Of a DNA stretch of 64,000 bases, positions 53,858 to 63,083 are shown piece by piece. Location of the stretch: NCBI RefSeq assembly GCF_030848575.1, contig NZ_JAVDDX010000003.1, forward strand, positions 124,001 through 188,000. Reading direction: 5' to 3'. The notes beneath the pieces are model-generated. The model made no database searches, was not told the DNA's origin, and saw nothing but the letters and a program-made list of their open reading frames with translations. The stretch comes from Haloarcula sp. H-GB4 (GTDB lineage: Archaea; Halobacteriota; Halobacteria; Halobacteriales; Haloarculaceae). The translations under genes and the position numbers were made by a program. Every line of letters begins with the position of its first letter. Within the stretch, counting starts at the first letter, position 1.

Positions 53858-54121
53858 TTACGTGGGCGTGATCTCGATCGTCTCGCTGTCTCGAATGCGA
53901 ACGGTGTATCCACTGTATGTGAAACTGATTTGAATGTCGTCGTTGGACTGCCCTGCGACAAGCGTGTCGAGAGCATCTGGGTCAATTTGATTATACAACG
54001 GCGGGAGTTTGGTTTCCGTTACTGATTCTTTCGCCGCTATAGCGGTAACAATTGCTTCGCTCGGTGATTCGTACTGGTTTGCCCAAAAGACAGTTTCTGT
54101 CTCATTCCATTCCAGACTCAT
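53858..54121 (-). CDS. HalOD1 output-domain protein
   Basis: The 87-residue product is a single HalOD1 domain. It has a helix SEAIVTAIAAKESVTETKLP, the phrase LYNQIDPDALDTLVAG in the same place as DYIDVGAIETLLFG of the protein at 12596, and a closing hairpin ISFTYSGYTVRIRDSETIEI. It lies 70 bases downstream of the large REC-GAF-Bat regulator on the same strand, so the two may form one signalling unit. HalOD1 domains are found as output parts of haloarchaeal response regulators; here the domain would act in trans. Confidence 0.82.
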   Translation of the reverse strand: MSLEWNETETVFWANQYESPSEAIVTAIAAKESVTETKLPPLYNQIDPDALDTLVAGQSNDDIQISFTYSGYTVRIRDSETIEITPT

Positions 54122-54191
54122 TGTTCTTTGTATGAATCTACTCCCGTATCAGGATATACTCTATCAGACTAGCAAACTCAGACGACGGGCG

Positions 54192-57100
54192 CTATCTATC
54201 TAGATGCTGTGTCGTTCTCCCTTCGCCAAACAATTGCTCAAGTAGTTTTCGAACAGCTACCCGAAGGTGGTGGCTGAACGTCGGTTGTGATATATCGAGT
54301 GTATCAGCAATCTCCTGTCCGGTCTTGTCCCTGGGAGATTGGTAGAATCCGCTATAAAAGGCTGCGAGCAGCACCTCAAACTGCCGGGGGGTTAGCTGTG
54401 CTGTCAGTTCTGCGTAGAACGACTCACGGGTTTGGACACCACGTTCCCGTTTGTGACGACTGATGAGTTCGATGTCCGGACACGAACGCCGTAATTCAGC
54501 TATGAGTTGGCGAATATCGACGGTCTGTGGGACCTCAATCTGGATCTCCAGTGTCTTCCCGTCAGACTGGATTAACTGTGGGGCCCCTCCTTGTTCGGCG
54601 ACTGTCAGTGCGAGTTGTGTACCTGATACTGTCGCTTCGAACAAACTCGTGTCCTCTGTGTCGGTTAAACACTCTAATCGCTCAATGCGAGGGAGGGTGT
54701 CCAAGCACGCCTGCAGGTCTTCTGTGGGGGCATCAGTGCTGAAAAACACGATACAGCTGTCATCTCCCTGTGGGACGATCCCCTCGAACGTGATTTCTGT
54801 ATCGACGACCCCCGCGATCCGATGAAGGATATCGTCGGATTCGGTTGCTTCCAGTTGAAGCTCAACAGCTCGATCTGCCACGAGCCCCTGCTTCGTCTCA
54901 ATGCTGTTAATGGCGTATCCAACCGTTTCACTCACCTCTTCGAGTACTGACTGTGTCGGCAGATCGAAAACGTTCGGCGATTTCGCGTACACAGTCAGGA
55001 TTCCGTAGGAGAGCTGCTGATAGCTGAGTGGAATGCTGACGACTGACTGGAACCCCCGTTCCAATAGCCGCCGTTGCCATCCTTTCCCTCTGAGCCCGTC
55101 CGCGATGTTGTTGTTCAGTGTCTGCTCGTTCGTCCGGGCTGTCTGGACTGCTGGTGGAGGCGGTGTCTCATTTGAGGGCGTGCGGGATTCTTCCAGAAAG
55201 CCACGGTCGGTTCCCGCCCACGTCCGTGGCGTGACTCGGTCGGTATCGGATTCGTACTCACCGATCCAGGCAAACGAACAGATATCGGACGCGACCAACT
55301 GGTCACACACTGCCTGCTCTATTTCTGAGCGACTGTCTGCTCTGAGCACTCGCTCGTGAATCTTCTGACTCAGCTCTGTCAACCGATTCATCTGCTCGAG
55401 CTGCACCGTCTGCTGCTCTAGGTCGCGCTGCCTGTCCTCAAGTTCAGTCTCGTAGTTCAGCCTATCGAACGCTGTTCGAATTGTCGCCCCAAGGAGTTCG
55501 GTAATTCGACGGGTCTGAGTATCGAACTCGCCGCCGATTGTATCGCCCGCTCGAAGTACCCCATGGTCGCCCAGCGGGACAAACACGGCTTTTCGGTCAG
55601 TTGCCGTGTCCTCATCCGCTTCCGAGGCCGTGTTCTCGTCGAAAATTATAGTTTCCTCGGTAAAGAAGGCCGAACTCACGAAGCTATCACCGTCTGCTGG
55701 GATAGCTTGGTGTTCCTCAGTCTCCGTGGCCGAAAGCGGGCGAAAAGTGTTCGTCTCGCTGTCGAACGCGTACAGCACAACCTCAGGGAGACCGATGATA
55801 TCGCGGGTCCGTGATACCACAATTTGGGCGGCTTCCTCCTCTGAAGTAACACCCAAGAGATCTGTTGCCGTTTCGTACAACTGTGTAAAGCCCATTTCAG
55901 CTCGCTGTGTCTGTAGTTCGTTTCCGATCCACTTGCTCAGCAGATCCACGAGCGTTACGTCCCAGTCTGAAAACCCGGTCCCGCTCGTCTCGGACCCGTA
56001 GAAACAGAGCGTCCCGTAGATACTCCCACCCACAGTGAGTGGCGTTCCGAGATACCGATCGACTTCGTCATCCCATATATGATCTCGGCCACTGTCACCG
56101 CATTCGGCATCAACATCAGTCATCACGACCGTTTCCCCGTTTGCGATAGCTTTCGCGCAGGGGGTTTCCGACAACGGAATCGTTCCGCCTGAAAAAATCG
56201 TTTCCTCAGGTGTCTGGAGCACTTCGAAATCGTATTCCACCCCGTTGACATGAGAAAGTGTCGCATACTCGGTTCCAAGCACGCTGCGGCCGACTTGCAT
56301 GAGATCCGCTATCTGTTCTTGTAGCGCCCCATCCCGTGCTGTGAACACTTCTGTCATCGTCCGCAGGACTTCCTCCCGCATTTCGAGTTCGGCACGCGTT
56401 GCGGTTGAATGGAGCCCATCGGCGACAATCTCAGCAAGCTCTGTCAGCACTGTCTGCTCCGCCTCGTCAAACGCGAAGGGTGTGTCCGCGTATATCGAAA
56501 TCACACTCTGTACTGATCCCGTGTACTGGATTGGGAGAACGATCATTGACCGGAACCCATACTCCGATGCGAGTTCCTGCCATGGTTGAACAGATGTTCC
56601 AGTCCGGATATCCGACGCTACCTGTTGTTCCCCGGTTTCGATTGCATGGCCAAATGGCCCGTCATCGAACACTGAGCGGCCATAGCGGGAGAGCATCGCT
56701 TCCACGTATTCGAGTGCGTCGCCACCGCCAGCGGTGGGAACGACATCGCCTGACTCGTTTTTCTCGCCGATCCAGGCAAACTGGTAGGCATCCGACCTGG
56801 TCAGAATGTCACAGACAGCCGCTTTGATCTCATCGGCTGTTGACGCCCTCAGTACCTGGCGATTTATTTCTCGGAACAGGGAATTAATCCGCGATAACCG
56901 TGCTGTTTCTCGCCGGAACCGGTATGATTCGACTGCGTTCTCGATCCTGTTTGTGAGTACTGCGTACTGTTCCGGCCCACCACCTTTGACGAAGTAGTCA
57001 GTGACGCCAGCCGAAACCGCTTCGCTGGCGAGCTTCTCGCTCCCTTGGCCCGTTAACAGGATGAACGGGAGATCTCCGTTCGACTGTCGCACTGTTTCTA

Positions 57101-57356
57101 CGAATTCAATCCCGTCAGCTTCGGGCATCTCGTAGTCACTGACGATACAGTCGATCGACTCGGAATCGAAGTAGCTAAGCGCATCATCGACGCTTGCGGC
57201 CTCAATCACCTCGATCCGGTCATTTTCGTGTTCCAGCAGTTCCGCTGTCGTCTGCCGGAACTCTCCGTAGTCATCGACCAACAGCACCCTGATTTTCGAG
57301 GCTGCCGTTTCACTGTCCGTTGGCGCCGGTCCAGTCTCACCGGCCAACTTCCGCAT
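54192..57356 (-). CDS. Response regulator with tandem GAF domains and a Bat-type DNA-binding end
   Basis: The product has 1,054 residues. It begins with a receiver domain (about 22-145): acidic pair Asp28-Asp29, phosphoacceptor Asp74 in IVSDYEMP, Thr102 and Lys124. GAF-like sensor domains follow at about 165-325, 330-490, 500-650 and 675-815, for example AWIGEKNESGDVVPTAG, LPIQYTGSVQSVISIYAD and GTPLTVGGSIYGTLCFYGSE. Residues about 835-975 form the Bat-associated domain. The C-terminal HTH_10 (about 985-1045) has LTPRQFEVLLAAFYSGFYQSP and GQEIADTLDISQPTFSHHLR. No kinase domain is present, so a separate histidine kinase must phosphorylate it. It probably reads redox, light or small ligands and controls transcription directly. 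Confidence 0.9.
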   Translation of the reverse strand: MRKLAGETGPAPTDSETAASKIRVLLVDDYGEFRQTTAELLEHENDRIEVIEAASVDDALSYFDSESIDCIVSDYEMPEADGIEFVETVRQSNGDLPFILLTGQGSEKLASEAVSAGVTDYFVKGGGPEQYAVLTNRIENAVESYRFRRETARLSRINSLFREINRQVLRASTADEIKAAVCDILTRSDAYQFAWIGEKNESGDVVPTAGGGDALEYVEAMLSRYGRSVFDDGPFGHAIETGEQQVASDIRTGTSVQPWQELASEYGFRSMIVLPIQYTGSVQSVISIYADTPFAFDEAEQTVLTELAEIVADGLHSTATRAELEMREEVLRTMTEVFTARDGALQEQIADLMQVGRSVLGTEYATLSHVNGVEYDFEVLQTPEETIFSGGTIPLSETPCAKAIANGETVVMTDVDAECGDSGRDHIWDDEVDRYLGTPLTVGGSIYGTLCFYGSETSGTGFSDWDVTLVDLLSKWIGNELQTQRAEMGFTQLYETATDLLGVTSEEEAAQIVVSRTRDIIGLPEVVLYAFDSETNTFRPLSATETEEHQAIPADGDSFVSSAFFTEETIIFDENTASEADEDTATDRKAVFVPLGDHGVLRAGDTIGGEFDTQTRRITELLGATIRTAFDRLNYETELEDRQRDLEQQTVQLEQMNRLTELSQKIHERVLRADSRSEIEQAVCDQLVASDICSFAWIGEYESDTDRVTPRTWAGTDRGFLEESRTPSNETPPPPAVQTARTNEQTLNNNIADGLRGKGWQRRLLERGFQSVVSIPLSYQQLSYGILTVYAKSPNVFDLPTQSVLEEVSETVGYAINSIETKQGLVADRAVELQLEATESDDILHRIAGVVDTEITFEGIVPQGDDSCIVFFSTDAPTEDLQACLDTLPRIERLECLTDTEDTSLFEATVSGTQLALTVAEQGGAPQLIQSDGKTLEIQIEVPQTVDIRQLIAELRRSCPDIELISRHKRERGVQTRESFYAELTAQLTPRQFEVLLAAFYSGFYQSPRDKTGQEIADTLDISQPTFSHHLRVAVRKLLEQLFGEGRTTQHLDR

Positions 57357-57902
57357 ACTACACTACTTATACGACAGTCCGTATAAACGTTTGACTTAGT
57401 TGCAACGCCGCCATTGTTCTGCCTCCGGTCATAACCGTTTTTCTCGAGGAAACCGGCCCCCTCTAAATCAGTAAGTAACTTCTATTTTTACTAGTATACG
57501 GATACTACGTCCTCCGAAGCACTAATTCTTTTTGACCATACTTATTGGAATATATTATATTATAATAATCCTATATTTTGAATGGCCTTCGTCCGTAGAC
57601 TATTATACAGTTATCAACTGCCTTAAAAACCGCTCCTAAAGGAGCTGACTGACATCTGCATTTAGTTCAGGTACTATTGGGTGTATAATAGGGTGGCCGA
57701 AATACCAGATAATAGTGGTAATACATTTATTAGCACATGGATGATAGCAATTTCTATTTGCGACCAAATTTTTCCCACCCCTATTTCTCCATAGCTGAGA
57801 CACACACTAAGGGTGTGCATTTTATCCCAGTCTGGGATCATGTCCACTGCGCGTACACCGGCCGTCAAAAACTATTACTGAGTAGACTGAGATAACTCAA
57901 CA
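57357..57902. other. AT-rich intergenic stretch before rdfA
   Basis: The 546 bases between two divergent units hold no protein-like frame. The part at 57530-57600 is nearly all A and T. A TATA-like AAAACTATTA lies about 30 bases before the rdfA ATG. Confidence 0.5.
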
Positions 57903-58550
57903 ATGGTTGCTGACTCCAGTTGTAAAGTAGACGCGGTTATCGACAAGTACGGGTTGGCGTCGGCGGACCCCGTCTACGATTCCCTTGACGATGGCCTGCT
58001 CGCACGCTGGACGGGCGCTGATGACCGAACCGAAATGGGGTATCGGTCGTTGACAGCGTGGTTCAACAAACGACTACTTAAACAGGTGTATACTGAACAC
58101 GGTCGCGAATCCCTTGATACCCGTATAGACAGTGACTACGAGACATTGCGTGGTGATGCTGACTTACAACGGGACGAACTCATCGAGCGGCTGCAGGCTA
58201 CAGGTATTCCCGGTGCGTCGCTCCACGATGATATGGTCTCGTGGGGGACGATGCGAACGCATCTCAACGACTGTCTGGACGGTGAAAAAGAGCCACGGAA
58301 GGCGACAACTAACTGGGAGCGCGAAAGCGTGGCAACGGCCAAAACGGTTGTCGAACAGAAGGCCGAAACGGCACTGTCATCGCTCGCGAAGAAAGGCGAT
58401 ATCGACGGCGGTGACACAGCGGAGATCGAGGCCCAGATACAACTCGGATGCCCGGACTGTCCGACCCGTGTTCCGTTCGATGTCGCACTCGAGCGTGGGT
58501 ACGTCTGTAAGCAACATCGGAGTGCGAATCTATCAGCACACAACACATGA
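57903..58550 (+). CDS. rdfA: RdfA (rod-determining factor) family protein
   Basis: The product has 215 residues. The N-terminus reads VDAVIDKYGLASADPVYDSL then DDGLLARWTGADDRTEMGYR, the pattern I know from haloarchaeal RdfA proteins, followed by LTAWFNKRLLKQVYTEHGRE. The C-terminus carries a likely zinc site, CPDC then CKQH 15 residues later. In Haloferax volcanii RdfA is needed to form rod-shaped cells, and its gene lies beside an SMC-like gene (sph3). The next gene here is such an SMC-like protein and overlaps this one by four bases (ATGA), so the pair is translationally coupled. Haloarchaea may hold several copies, so this need not be the shape-determining one. Confidence 0.85.
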   Translation: MVADSSCKVDAVIDKYGLASADPVYDSLDDGLLARWTGADDRTEMGYRSLTAWFNKRLLKQVYTEHGRESLDTRIDSDYETLRGDADLQRDELIERLQATGIPGASLHDDMVSWGTMRTHLNDCLDGEKEPRKATTNWERESVATAKTVVEQKAETALSSLAKKGDIDGGDTAEIEAQIQLGCPDCPTRVPFDVALERGYVCKQHRSANLSAHNT

Positions 58551-60337
58551 CGTGGAACATCGATATCGAACGAATCGCGGGTATACTTGACGGGTCGGCA
58601 ACGATAGAGCAGGGAGTAAACGTCGTCCGCGGCTCAAACTGGCAGGGGAAATCGAGCTTTATCGAATCAATCAAAACGGCTCTTGGCACCTCGACAGAAT
58701 TGACGGAAGGAGCAGAAAGCGGTACAGTACATCTGGAAACACCAACAGGCGCCTACGACGTGACGCTCACCCGTGAGAACGGCACCGTGGTCAGACATGG
58801 TGAGCCGTATCTTAATGACGAGTACGACGTGATTCGCGTTGAACTGTTCGCGTGTTTGGACGAGCGGAACGAAGTCCGTCGTGCCGTCCGGGCAGGAGAA
58901 AACCTTGAGGACGTGCTGTTGCGGCCGCTTGACTTCCAGAACATCGACGCACAGATCGAGACGTTACAGCGAGAGCGCGAACAGGTTGAAACTGAACTCA
59001 CGCAGGCGCGTGAAGCGAAAAAGCGGATCCCCAGCGTGCAAGAGAAAGTGACACGGCTGGAAGACGAGATCGAAGACCTGCGGACCAAACGTGAGACAAT
59101 CGACGGTGAGGCAGGAGGCGACGACAGTTCGGGGTCGGCCCGCCGCCAACTCAGCCAAGCACGGACCGAACAGAATCAGGCGCAAAACCGCGTCGAACGA
59201 CTTAAGCAGAGCATCGAGCGGACGGAACAGCGTCTCTTGGAACGCCAAGACGCTCTCGATGCTCTCAAAATCCCGGAGTACGATGATGTTGAAGGCAAAC
59301 TCTCTGAGGCCCGGGAGAGGCTCTCACAAATAGAACGAGATGCCGAGGTACTCCAGTCCATCTACTCCGCCACCGAGATGGTACTCAGTGAAGACCGGCT
59401 GGACCTGCTTACCGAGGTGGAGCGTGATATTGACGGGGACACCGTCGCCTGTTGGACGTGCGGCAGTGAGACGACACGAGCGGACCTGGATGACCAACTG
59501 GACGCACTCGGGAGCGAACTTACGGCGCTCCGCGCTCAGAAGGAGACCTACCGAGATACTGTCGAGGAACTGGAAACACAGCGCGAGGAGATTAGCCAGA
59601 CTCGCCAGCGAAAAGCCGATCTAGAGGAAGACATCGCTGAGTTGAAGACGACGCTAGCCGACCGCAGACAGAGCCTCGACGCAGCCAGAGACAGGCTCGA
59701 ACAGGCCCAGGCGGACGTGGAGCGGCTTTCCGACCACGTTGATGCGGCCGTGGCGGAACTTTCGGATGTCGAAAGTGAGATCAAGTACCGCGAGGCCGAA
59801 CTCGAAGACACCGCCGACGAACTGGCGCAACTCGAAACGAGAGCGGCCCGCGTCGACACGCTCGAAACCGATCTTGAATCCCTTCGTGACGACCTCGCGG
59901 AACTCCGGGGCCGGAAAGACCGGCTCAAGCGTGAGGCACGGGAAGCATTCGACACGGCGATGCAGGACATTCTTTCCCGATTCGGGACTGGGTTCGAAAC
60001 GGCTCGACTCACCGCTGACTTCGATATTGTGGTCGCTCGCGACGGCCAGGAAGCGAGCTTAGATGCCCTTAGCGAGGGGGAGCTCGAACTCATCGGCTTT
60101 GTGGCAGCGCTGGCCGGCCGCCAGTCGTTCGATGTTGGCGACGCTGTCCCGCTCTTGCTCGTTGACGGCCTTGGCGGCCTTGACGACGACAATCTCCACA
60201 CGCTTATTGAGTATCTACAACAAGGAACGGAGTATCTGGTATTCACTGCGTACCCGGAATACACTGCGTTTGACGGACGCGATATCGACCCGACCCAGTG
60301 GACTGTTGCGAACGAGAAACAGGCCTCGGCCGACTAA
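58547..60337 (+). CDS. sph3: Archaea-specific SMC-related protein (Sph3-like) with a zinc-hook-like motif
   Basis: The product has 596 residues. The N-terminal ATPase half has the Walker A loop GSNWQGKSS near residues 29-37. Two long coiled-coil arms follow (about 135-275 and 310-465), folded around a CWTC motif at residues 302-305 that recalls the Rad50 zinc hook. The C-terminal half has the signature-like ALSEGELELIGFVAALAGRQ and Walker B VPLLLVDGLGGLDDDN, where the usual catalytic Glu after Asp is Gly. Known relatives in haloarchaea affect cell shape together with RdfA. It overlaps rdfA by four bases. Whether it hydrolyses ATP normally is uncertain because of the Walker B change. Confidence 0.88.
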   Translation: MTWNIDIERIAGILDGSATIEQGVNVVRGSNWQGKSSFIESIKTALGTSTELTEGAESGTVHLETPTGAYDVTLTRENGTVVRHGEPYLNDEYDVIRVELFACLDERNEVRRAVRAGENLEDVLLRPLDFQNIDAQIETLQREREQVETELTQAREAKKRIPSVQEKVTRLEDEIEDLRTKRETIDGEAGGDDSSGSARRQLSQARTEQNQAQNRVERLKQSIERTEQRLLERQDALDALKIPEYDDVEGKLSEARERLSQIERDAEVLQSIYSATEMVLSEDRLDLLTEVERDIDGDTVACWTCGSETTRADLDDQLDALGSELTALRAQKETYRDTVEELETQREEISQTRQRKADLEEDIAELKTTLADRRQSLDAARDRLEQAQADVERLSDHVDAAVAELSDVESEIKYREAELEDTADELAQLETRAARVDTLETDLESLRDDLAELRGRKDRLKREAREAFDTAMQDILSRFGTGFETARLTADFDIVVARDGQEASLDALSEGELELIGFVAALAGRQSFDVGDAVPLLLVDGLGGLDDDNLHTLIEYLQQGTEYLVFTAYPEYTAFDGRDIDPTQWTVANEKQASAD

Positions 60338-60495
60338 CACTCCCTCAAGTCGGAGTGTCCGCACCACCGATGCCGATGGCTTGCTTGACTGCATACCTCT
60401 GTTGTCCAAGAATGGAACACATTCTCTAAGAGTATTTTCAATTTTAGGATAATTATACAAAAATACTATTAGTAGTAGGGCTGTTCTACAATCAG

Positions 60496-61320
60496 ATGGC
60501 GACCATTCGGGTAAAAGATTGGACGAAAAATAAATTGCGGAAAATACGAAACGCGGAGTCACACTCGTCATACGATTCGGTCATCAAAACACTGCTCAAA
60601 GACCGCAAACTCGCGAAGTACACCGACGACGCCTCCAGTACAGCGACAAGCGAGCTCGGACAGCCACAGGACGCCGACATCGACAAGGCGTTCGACGATT
60701 TGACTGTGCTGGCGGAACTAACTGGGAGCCACGACGATGTGTTGTTCCTGTGGTGTCCGAACTGTGGGAACGAACTCGTCCATCTCACGGTCGAGCAACC
60801 GCTTGGCCTCTCCGTGTTTGAGATGGAGTGTCAGCGATGTCTTACCCATCTCGACAGCCACGCCATCGTCGCTATTGAACTGCGGTATCCCATCGAACAG
60901 AAGATGATCGAGGGACAGCTTCAGGCGGACCTGAAATCCTGCCTGATAGACTATTGGGACCGGACACTTGAGACGGCAGCTGATGATACGCTCGAAATAG
61001 AGACTTCTGCCGACCGTCTCGTGTGGCAGTTCGACCAGTACCACAAGCAGTTCGCTTGGGACTGGCCGACTGACGTTCCGGCTGTCAGCGTTGTCCCCGG
61101 CGTCACGTATCGTAACACCGTGACTGACGAGCGAATCGAAGCCGTCGAAGCTGTCACCGAGAATCGGAATGCGATTGATTCGTACAAAATCAGACGTAGC
61201 ACTGTAGACGGCGATGTCATCTTGGATAAGATAGACAGTAGTACGATTGTCGATTGGATTGTCAACCGTGAACTGGTTGTCACTGAGCGGTCCGTGGAAA
61301 CGACCAAACCAGCAACATAA
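60496..61320 (+). CDS. RHH-type N-terminus fused to a zinc-knuckle domain; third gene beside rdfA-sph3
   Basis: The product has 274 residues. The first 35 residues (MATIRVKDWTKNKLRKIRN, then SSYDSVIKTLLKDRK) match a ribbon-helix-helix DNA-binding unit of the antitoxin-like kind. Residues about 75-125 carry LWCPNCGNELVHL and MECQRCLTH, a pair of Cys-x2-Cys knuckles for zinc. The remainder is acidic and mixed alpha/beta. It lies 158 bases after sph3 on the same strand, with an AT-rich stretch between that could be its own promoter. A regulator of the shape genes would fit, but this is an inference. I recognise no full-length family. Confidence 0.78.
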   Translation: MATIRVKDWTKNKLRKIRNAESHSSYDSVIKTLLKDRKLAKYTDDASSTATSELGQPQDADIDKAFDDLTVLAELTGSHDDVLFLWCPNCGNELVHLTVEQPLGLSVFEMECQRCLTHLDSHAIVAIELRYPIEQKMIEGQLQADLKSCLIDYWDRTLETAADDTLEIETSADRLVWQFDQYHKQFAWDWPTDVPAVSVVPGVTYRNTVTDERIEAVEAVTENRNAIDSYKIRRSTVDGDVILDKIDSSTIVDWIVNRELVVTERSVETTKPAT

Positions 61321-61732
61321 GCGACCCTGATGCCTCGTGCTTTAGTTCATTGCTGGTGCATGTGGCGTCCTTCGCAGAACGTGGTCTACTGGATGCCGGG
61401 TTGAGTGGCTGGGTACATTTTCGCCTCGAAGTGCCCCTTCTACCTCCGTGATAAATCTAACGAGTGTACAATATTCTGAGTATTGTGGTGTGATCTGTCG
61501 GTTATGGGCCGTAGATTCTTTTGGTTTGATTTATAGAGTCGCCTATAATGTGAGATGGCTCGAGATAATATATAAGGTGTATTGAGGCTACTGAAGACAC
61601 CCATGACGTTTGTCGACAACAGTTATACGACATCAGTGACCTACTTTCCAGTATGATTAGGCTGGTTGGATGCACGCGCTTCGCTAGTTGCATCTCCGAG
61701 CATGTCCAGAGTTGCAAGCGAGGGAGTGACCT
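61321..61732. other. Intergenic stretch before nadE-like gene
   Basis: No supported gene. A minus-strand frame at 61502-61783 crosses the start of the next gene and is basic, unlike haloarchaeal proteins. A TATA-like run AGATAATATATAAGG lies at about 61563-61577. Confidence 0.45.
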
Positions 61733-62581
61733 GTGAGCAAAGCGACCCACCCTCACACGCTCAAACTCCCGCGTGAGGAACACGGATTGGCGACCTCAAA
61801 GGCAGCGACCAGACGGATACAGGGTATCCTTCCGGTGTTTCTGGAGAACAAGATCATGGAGGCGGAGGCCAATGGACTGGTCGTGCCGCTTGACGGCAGC
61901 ATCGAATCGACAGTTGCGGCGGCGCTAGCCGTCGACGGTATTGGGGCCGACTACGTGACCGGACTGGTGATGCCGGTACAGCTAAGCGATGAAGGGCCTG
62001 CCCGGACGGCTGAAACCGTCGCGTCGCTGCTGGATATCGACTTTCACCGGCTCAACCTGCAGCCGGTACTGACGGCGTTCCAGCGGGTCGTCGGTGAAAC
62101 AGGCGAGCCGACCGACGACCTCGTGGCGATGCAAAACGCCGGCGAACGCTTCCGGATGGCGTGTAAGTACTACGTCGCAAACACCAGAAACGAACTCGTT
62201 GTCGGGACAGTCTCCCGGACTGACCGGCTGCTGGGTTCCGTTGCGAAACACGGCGAGAACGGCGTTGACCTGTCGCTATTTGGCGACCTCTATCGAACTG
62301 AGATCGAGGTCCTTGCTGATGCGCTTGCGGTTCCATCGGACCTACTCGACCAGTCCTCACGTCCAATGGAGCACACTGGTGCAACTGATGCGGCGGAGCT
62401 GGGCATCGACCAGCAGGACCTCGACAGCATCCTCCACTTCGCGATTGATAGGGGCTGTTCCGCGTCGACAGTGGCCGACAAAGTCGGTGTTGGCGAATCT
62501 GTCGTTGAGCGAACGATTCAGTGGTGTGCCAGCACGCGGCACAAGCGACACACGCCACCAAAGCCCTCGATGGATAACTGA
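61733..62581 (+). CDS. NAD synthase (NadE)-like protein with a degenerate ATP loop
   Basis: The 282-residue product uses a GTG start. It follows NadE from end to end: the C-terminal half has NELVVGTVSRTDRLLGSVAK, HGENGVDLSLFGDLYRTEIE and ELGIDQQDLDSIL, matching GTSNKSELLLG, DINPIGDLYKT and ELGISYKDLD of true enzymes. The ATP pyrophosphatase loop, normally SGG-[IV]-DS, reads DGSIES at VVPLDGSIESTVAAALAV near residue 55. Loss of the first Ser, the second Gly and the Asp suggests reduced or altered ATP binding. A true nadE is presumably elsewhere in the genome. It may be a regulatory paralogue. Family confident, activity doubtful. Confidence 0.85.
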   Translation: MSKATHPHTLKLPREEHGLATSKAATRRIQGILPVFLENKIMEAEANGLVVPLDGSIESTVAAALAVDGIGADYVTGLVMPVQLSDEGPARTAETVASLLDIDFHRLNLQPVLTAFQRVVGETGEPTDDLVAMQNAGERFRMACKYYVANTRNELVVGTVSRTDRLLGSVAKHGENGVDLSLFGDLYRTEIEVLADALAVPSDLLDQSSRPMEHTGATDAAELGIDQQDLDSILHFAIDRGCSASTVADKVGVGESVVERTIQWCASTRHKRHTPPKPSMDN

Positions 62582-62714
62582 CGTCCGTCCGTGGCGTATT
62601 TGGCCACCTAGGGTGACAAACCTCTCGAAATAGGGACGGCCAACAGTATGAGCCAAACGGTGGTCTTTCTGTGAGCAAAGCAGTTAACAGCTATACTCCG
62701 CGATTCTCACATCC

Positions 62715-62912
62715 ATGCAGGCCGATCCCAAGGAGATAATCGACATCGGCGACAGGCTACTGTCGGAGTACCCTGAACTGTTTACTGAGCAGTACGAGAC
62801 AAACACTCGTCTCGTTCAGCGACTTGCCAGCGTGGATTCGTTTCGGACCCAGACTCGCCTCACCAGATATATCACCCGTGAAAAACGGACACGGAACGGC
62901 TCGCAAAGCTGA
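62715..62912 (+). CDS. Ribosomal protein S17e-like paralogue
   Basis: The product has 65 residues. It reads MQADPKEIIDIGDRLLSEYP, then ELFTEQYETNTRLVQRLASV and a TRLTRYITREKR end. Archaeal S17e has the same order: MAIKPxYVKxxGxxLLExYP, then FTxDFExNKxxVxELTxIES and RNRIAGYVTR. The invariant YP, the F-x-x-x-[YF]-E-x-N block and the YITR end are present, but many positions differ. It is therefore more likely a diverged second copy than the standard ribosomal gene. A TATA-like stretch lies near 62685-62695. Confidence 0.7.
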   Translation: MQADPKEIIDIGDRLLSEYPELFTEQYETNTRLVQRLASVDSFRTQTRLTRYITREKRTRNGSQS

Positions 62913-63011
62913 AGCCATTGCGAAGCACACGCGCCACACGGAGTGCCACACGTCTGTGGCCGGATTGTCTGCACTCGGCGGCCATCCCGATATGAGGACC
63001 TTCTTTATGTA

Positions 63012-63083
63012 GAGACCGTCTTGCAGGACGTATGCTACTCACTGGGACTGTCGTTGCGGATTCTGAGACCGTCCTGCAGGACG
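63012..63083 (+). repeat. Direct repeat pair around the amidohydrolase start
   Basis: GAGACCGTCTTGCAGGACG at 63012-63030 recurs at 63065-63083 with one change (C for T). The copies are 53 bases apart. The second is within the coding sequence (ETVLQDG), the first just before the ATG at 63032, which suggests a short tandem duplication that moved the start region. Confidence 0.6.

Noticed and set aside
59548-60264. 238-codon minus-strand frame rich in Ser and Arg
   Set aside because: Antisense shadow of the sph3 coiled coil; no family features.
62052-62678. 208-codon minus-strand frame
   Set aside because: Antisense to the NadE-like gene, basic and Arg/Pro-rich, unlike haloarchaeal proteins.
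61731-62681. 13-base repeat CTGTGAGCAAAGC at the nadE-like start and again 44 bases before the S17e-like start
   Set aside because: Too short to claim a duplication; the second copy is not in frame with the S17e-like gene.
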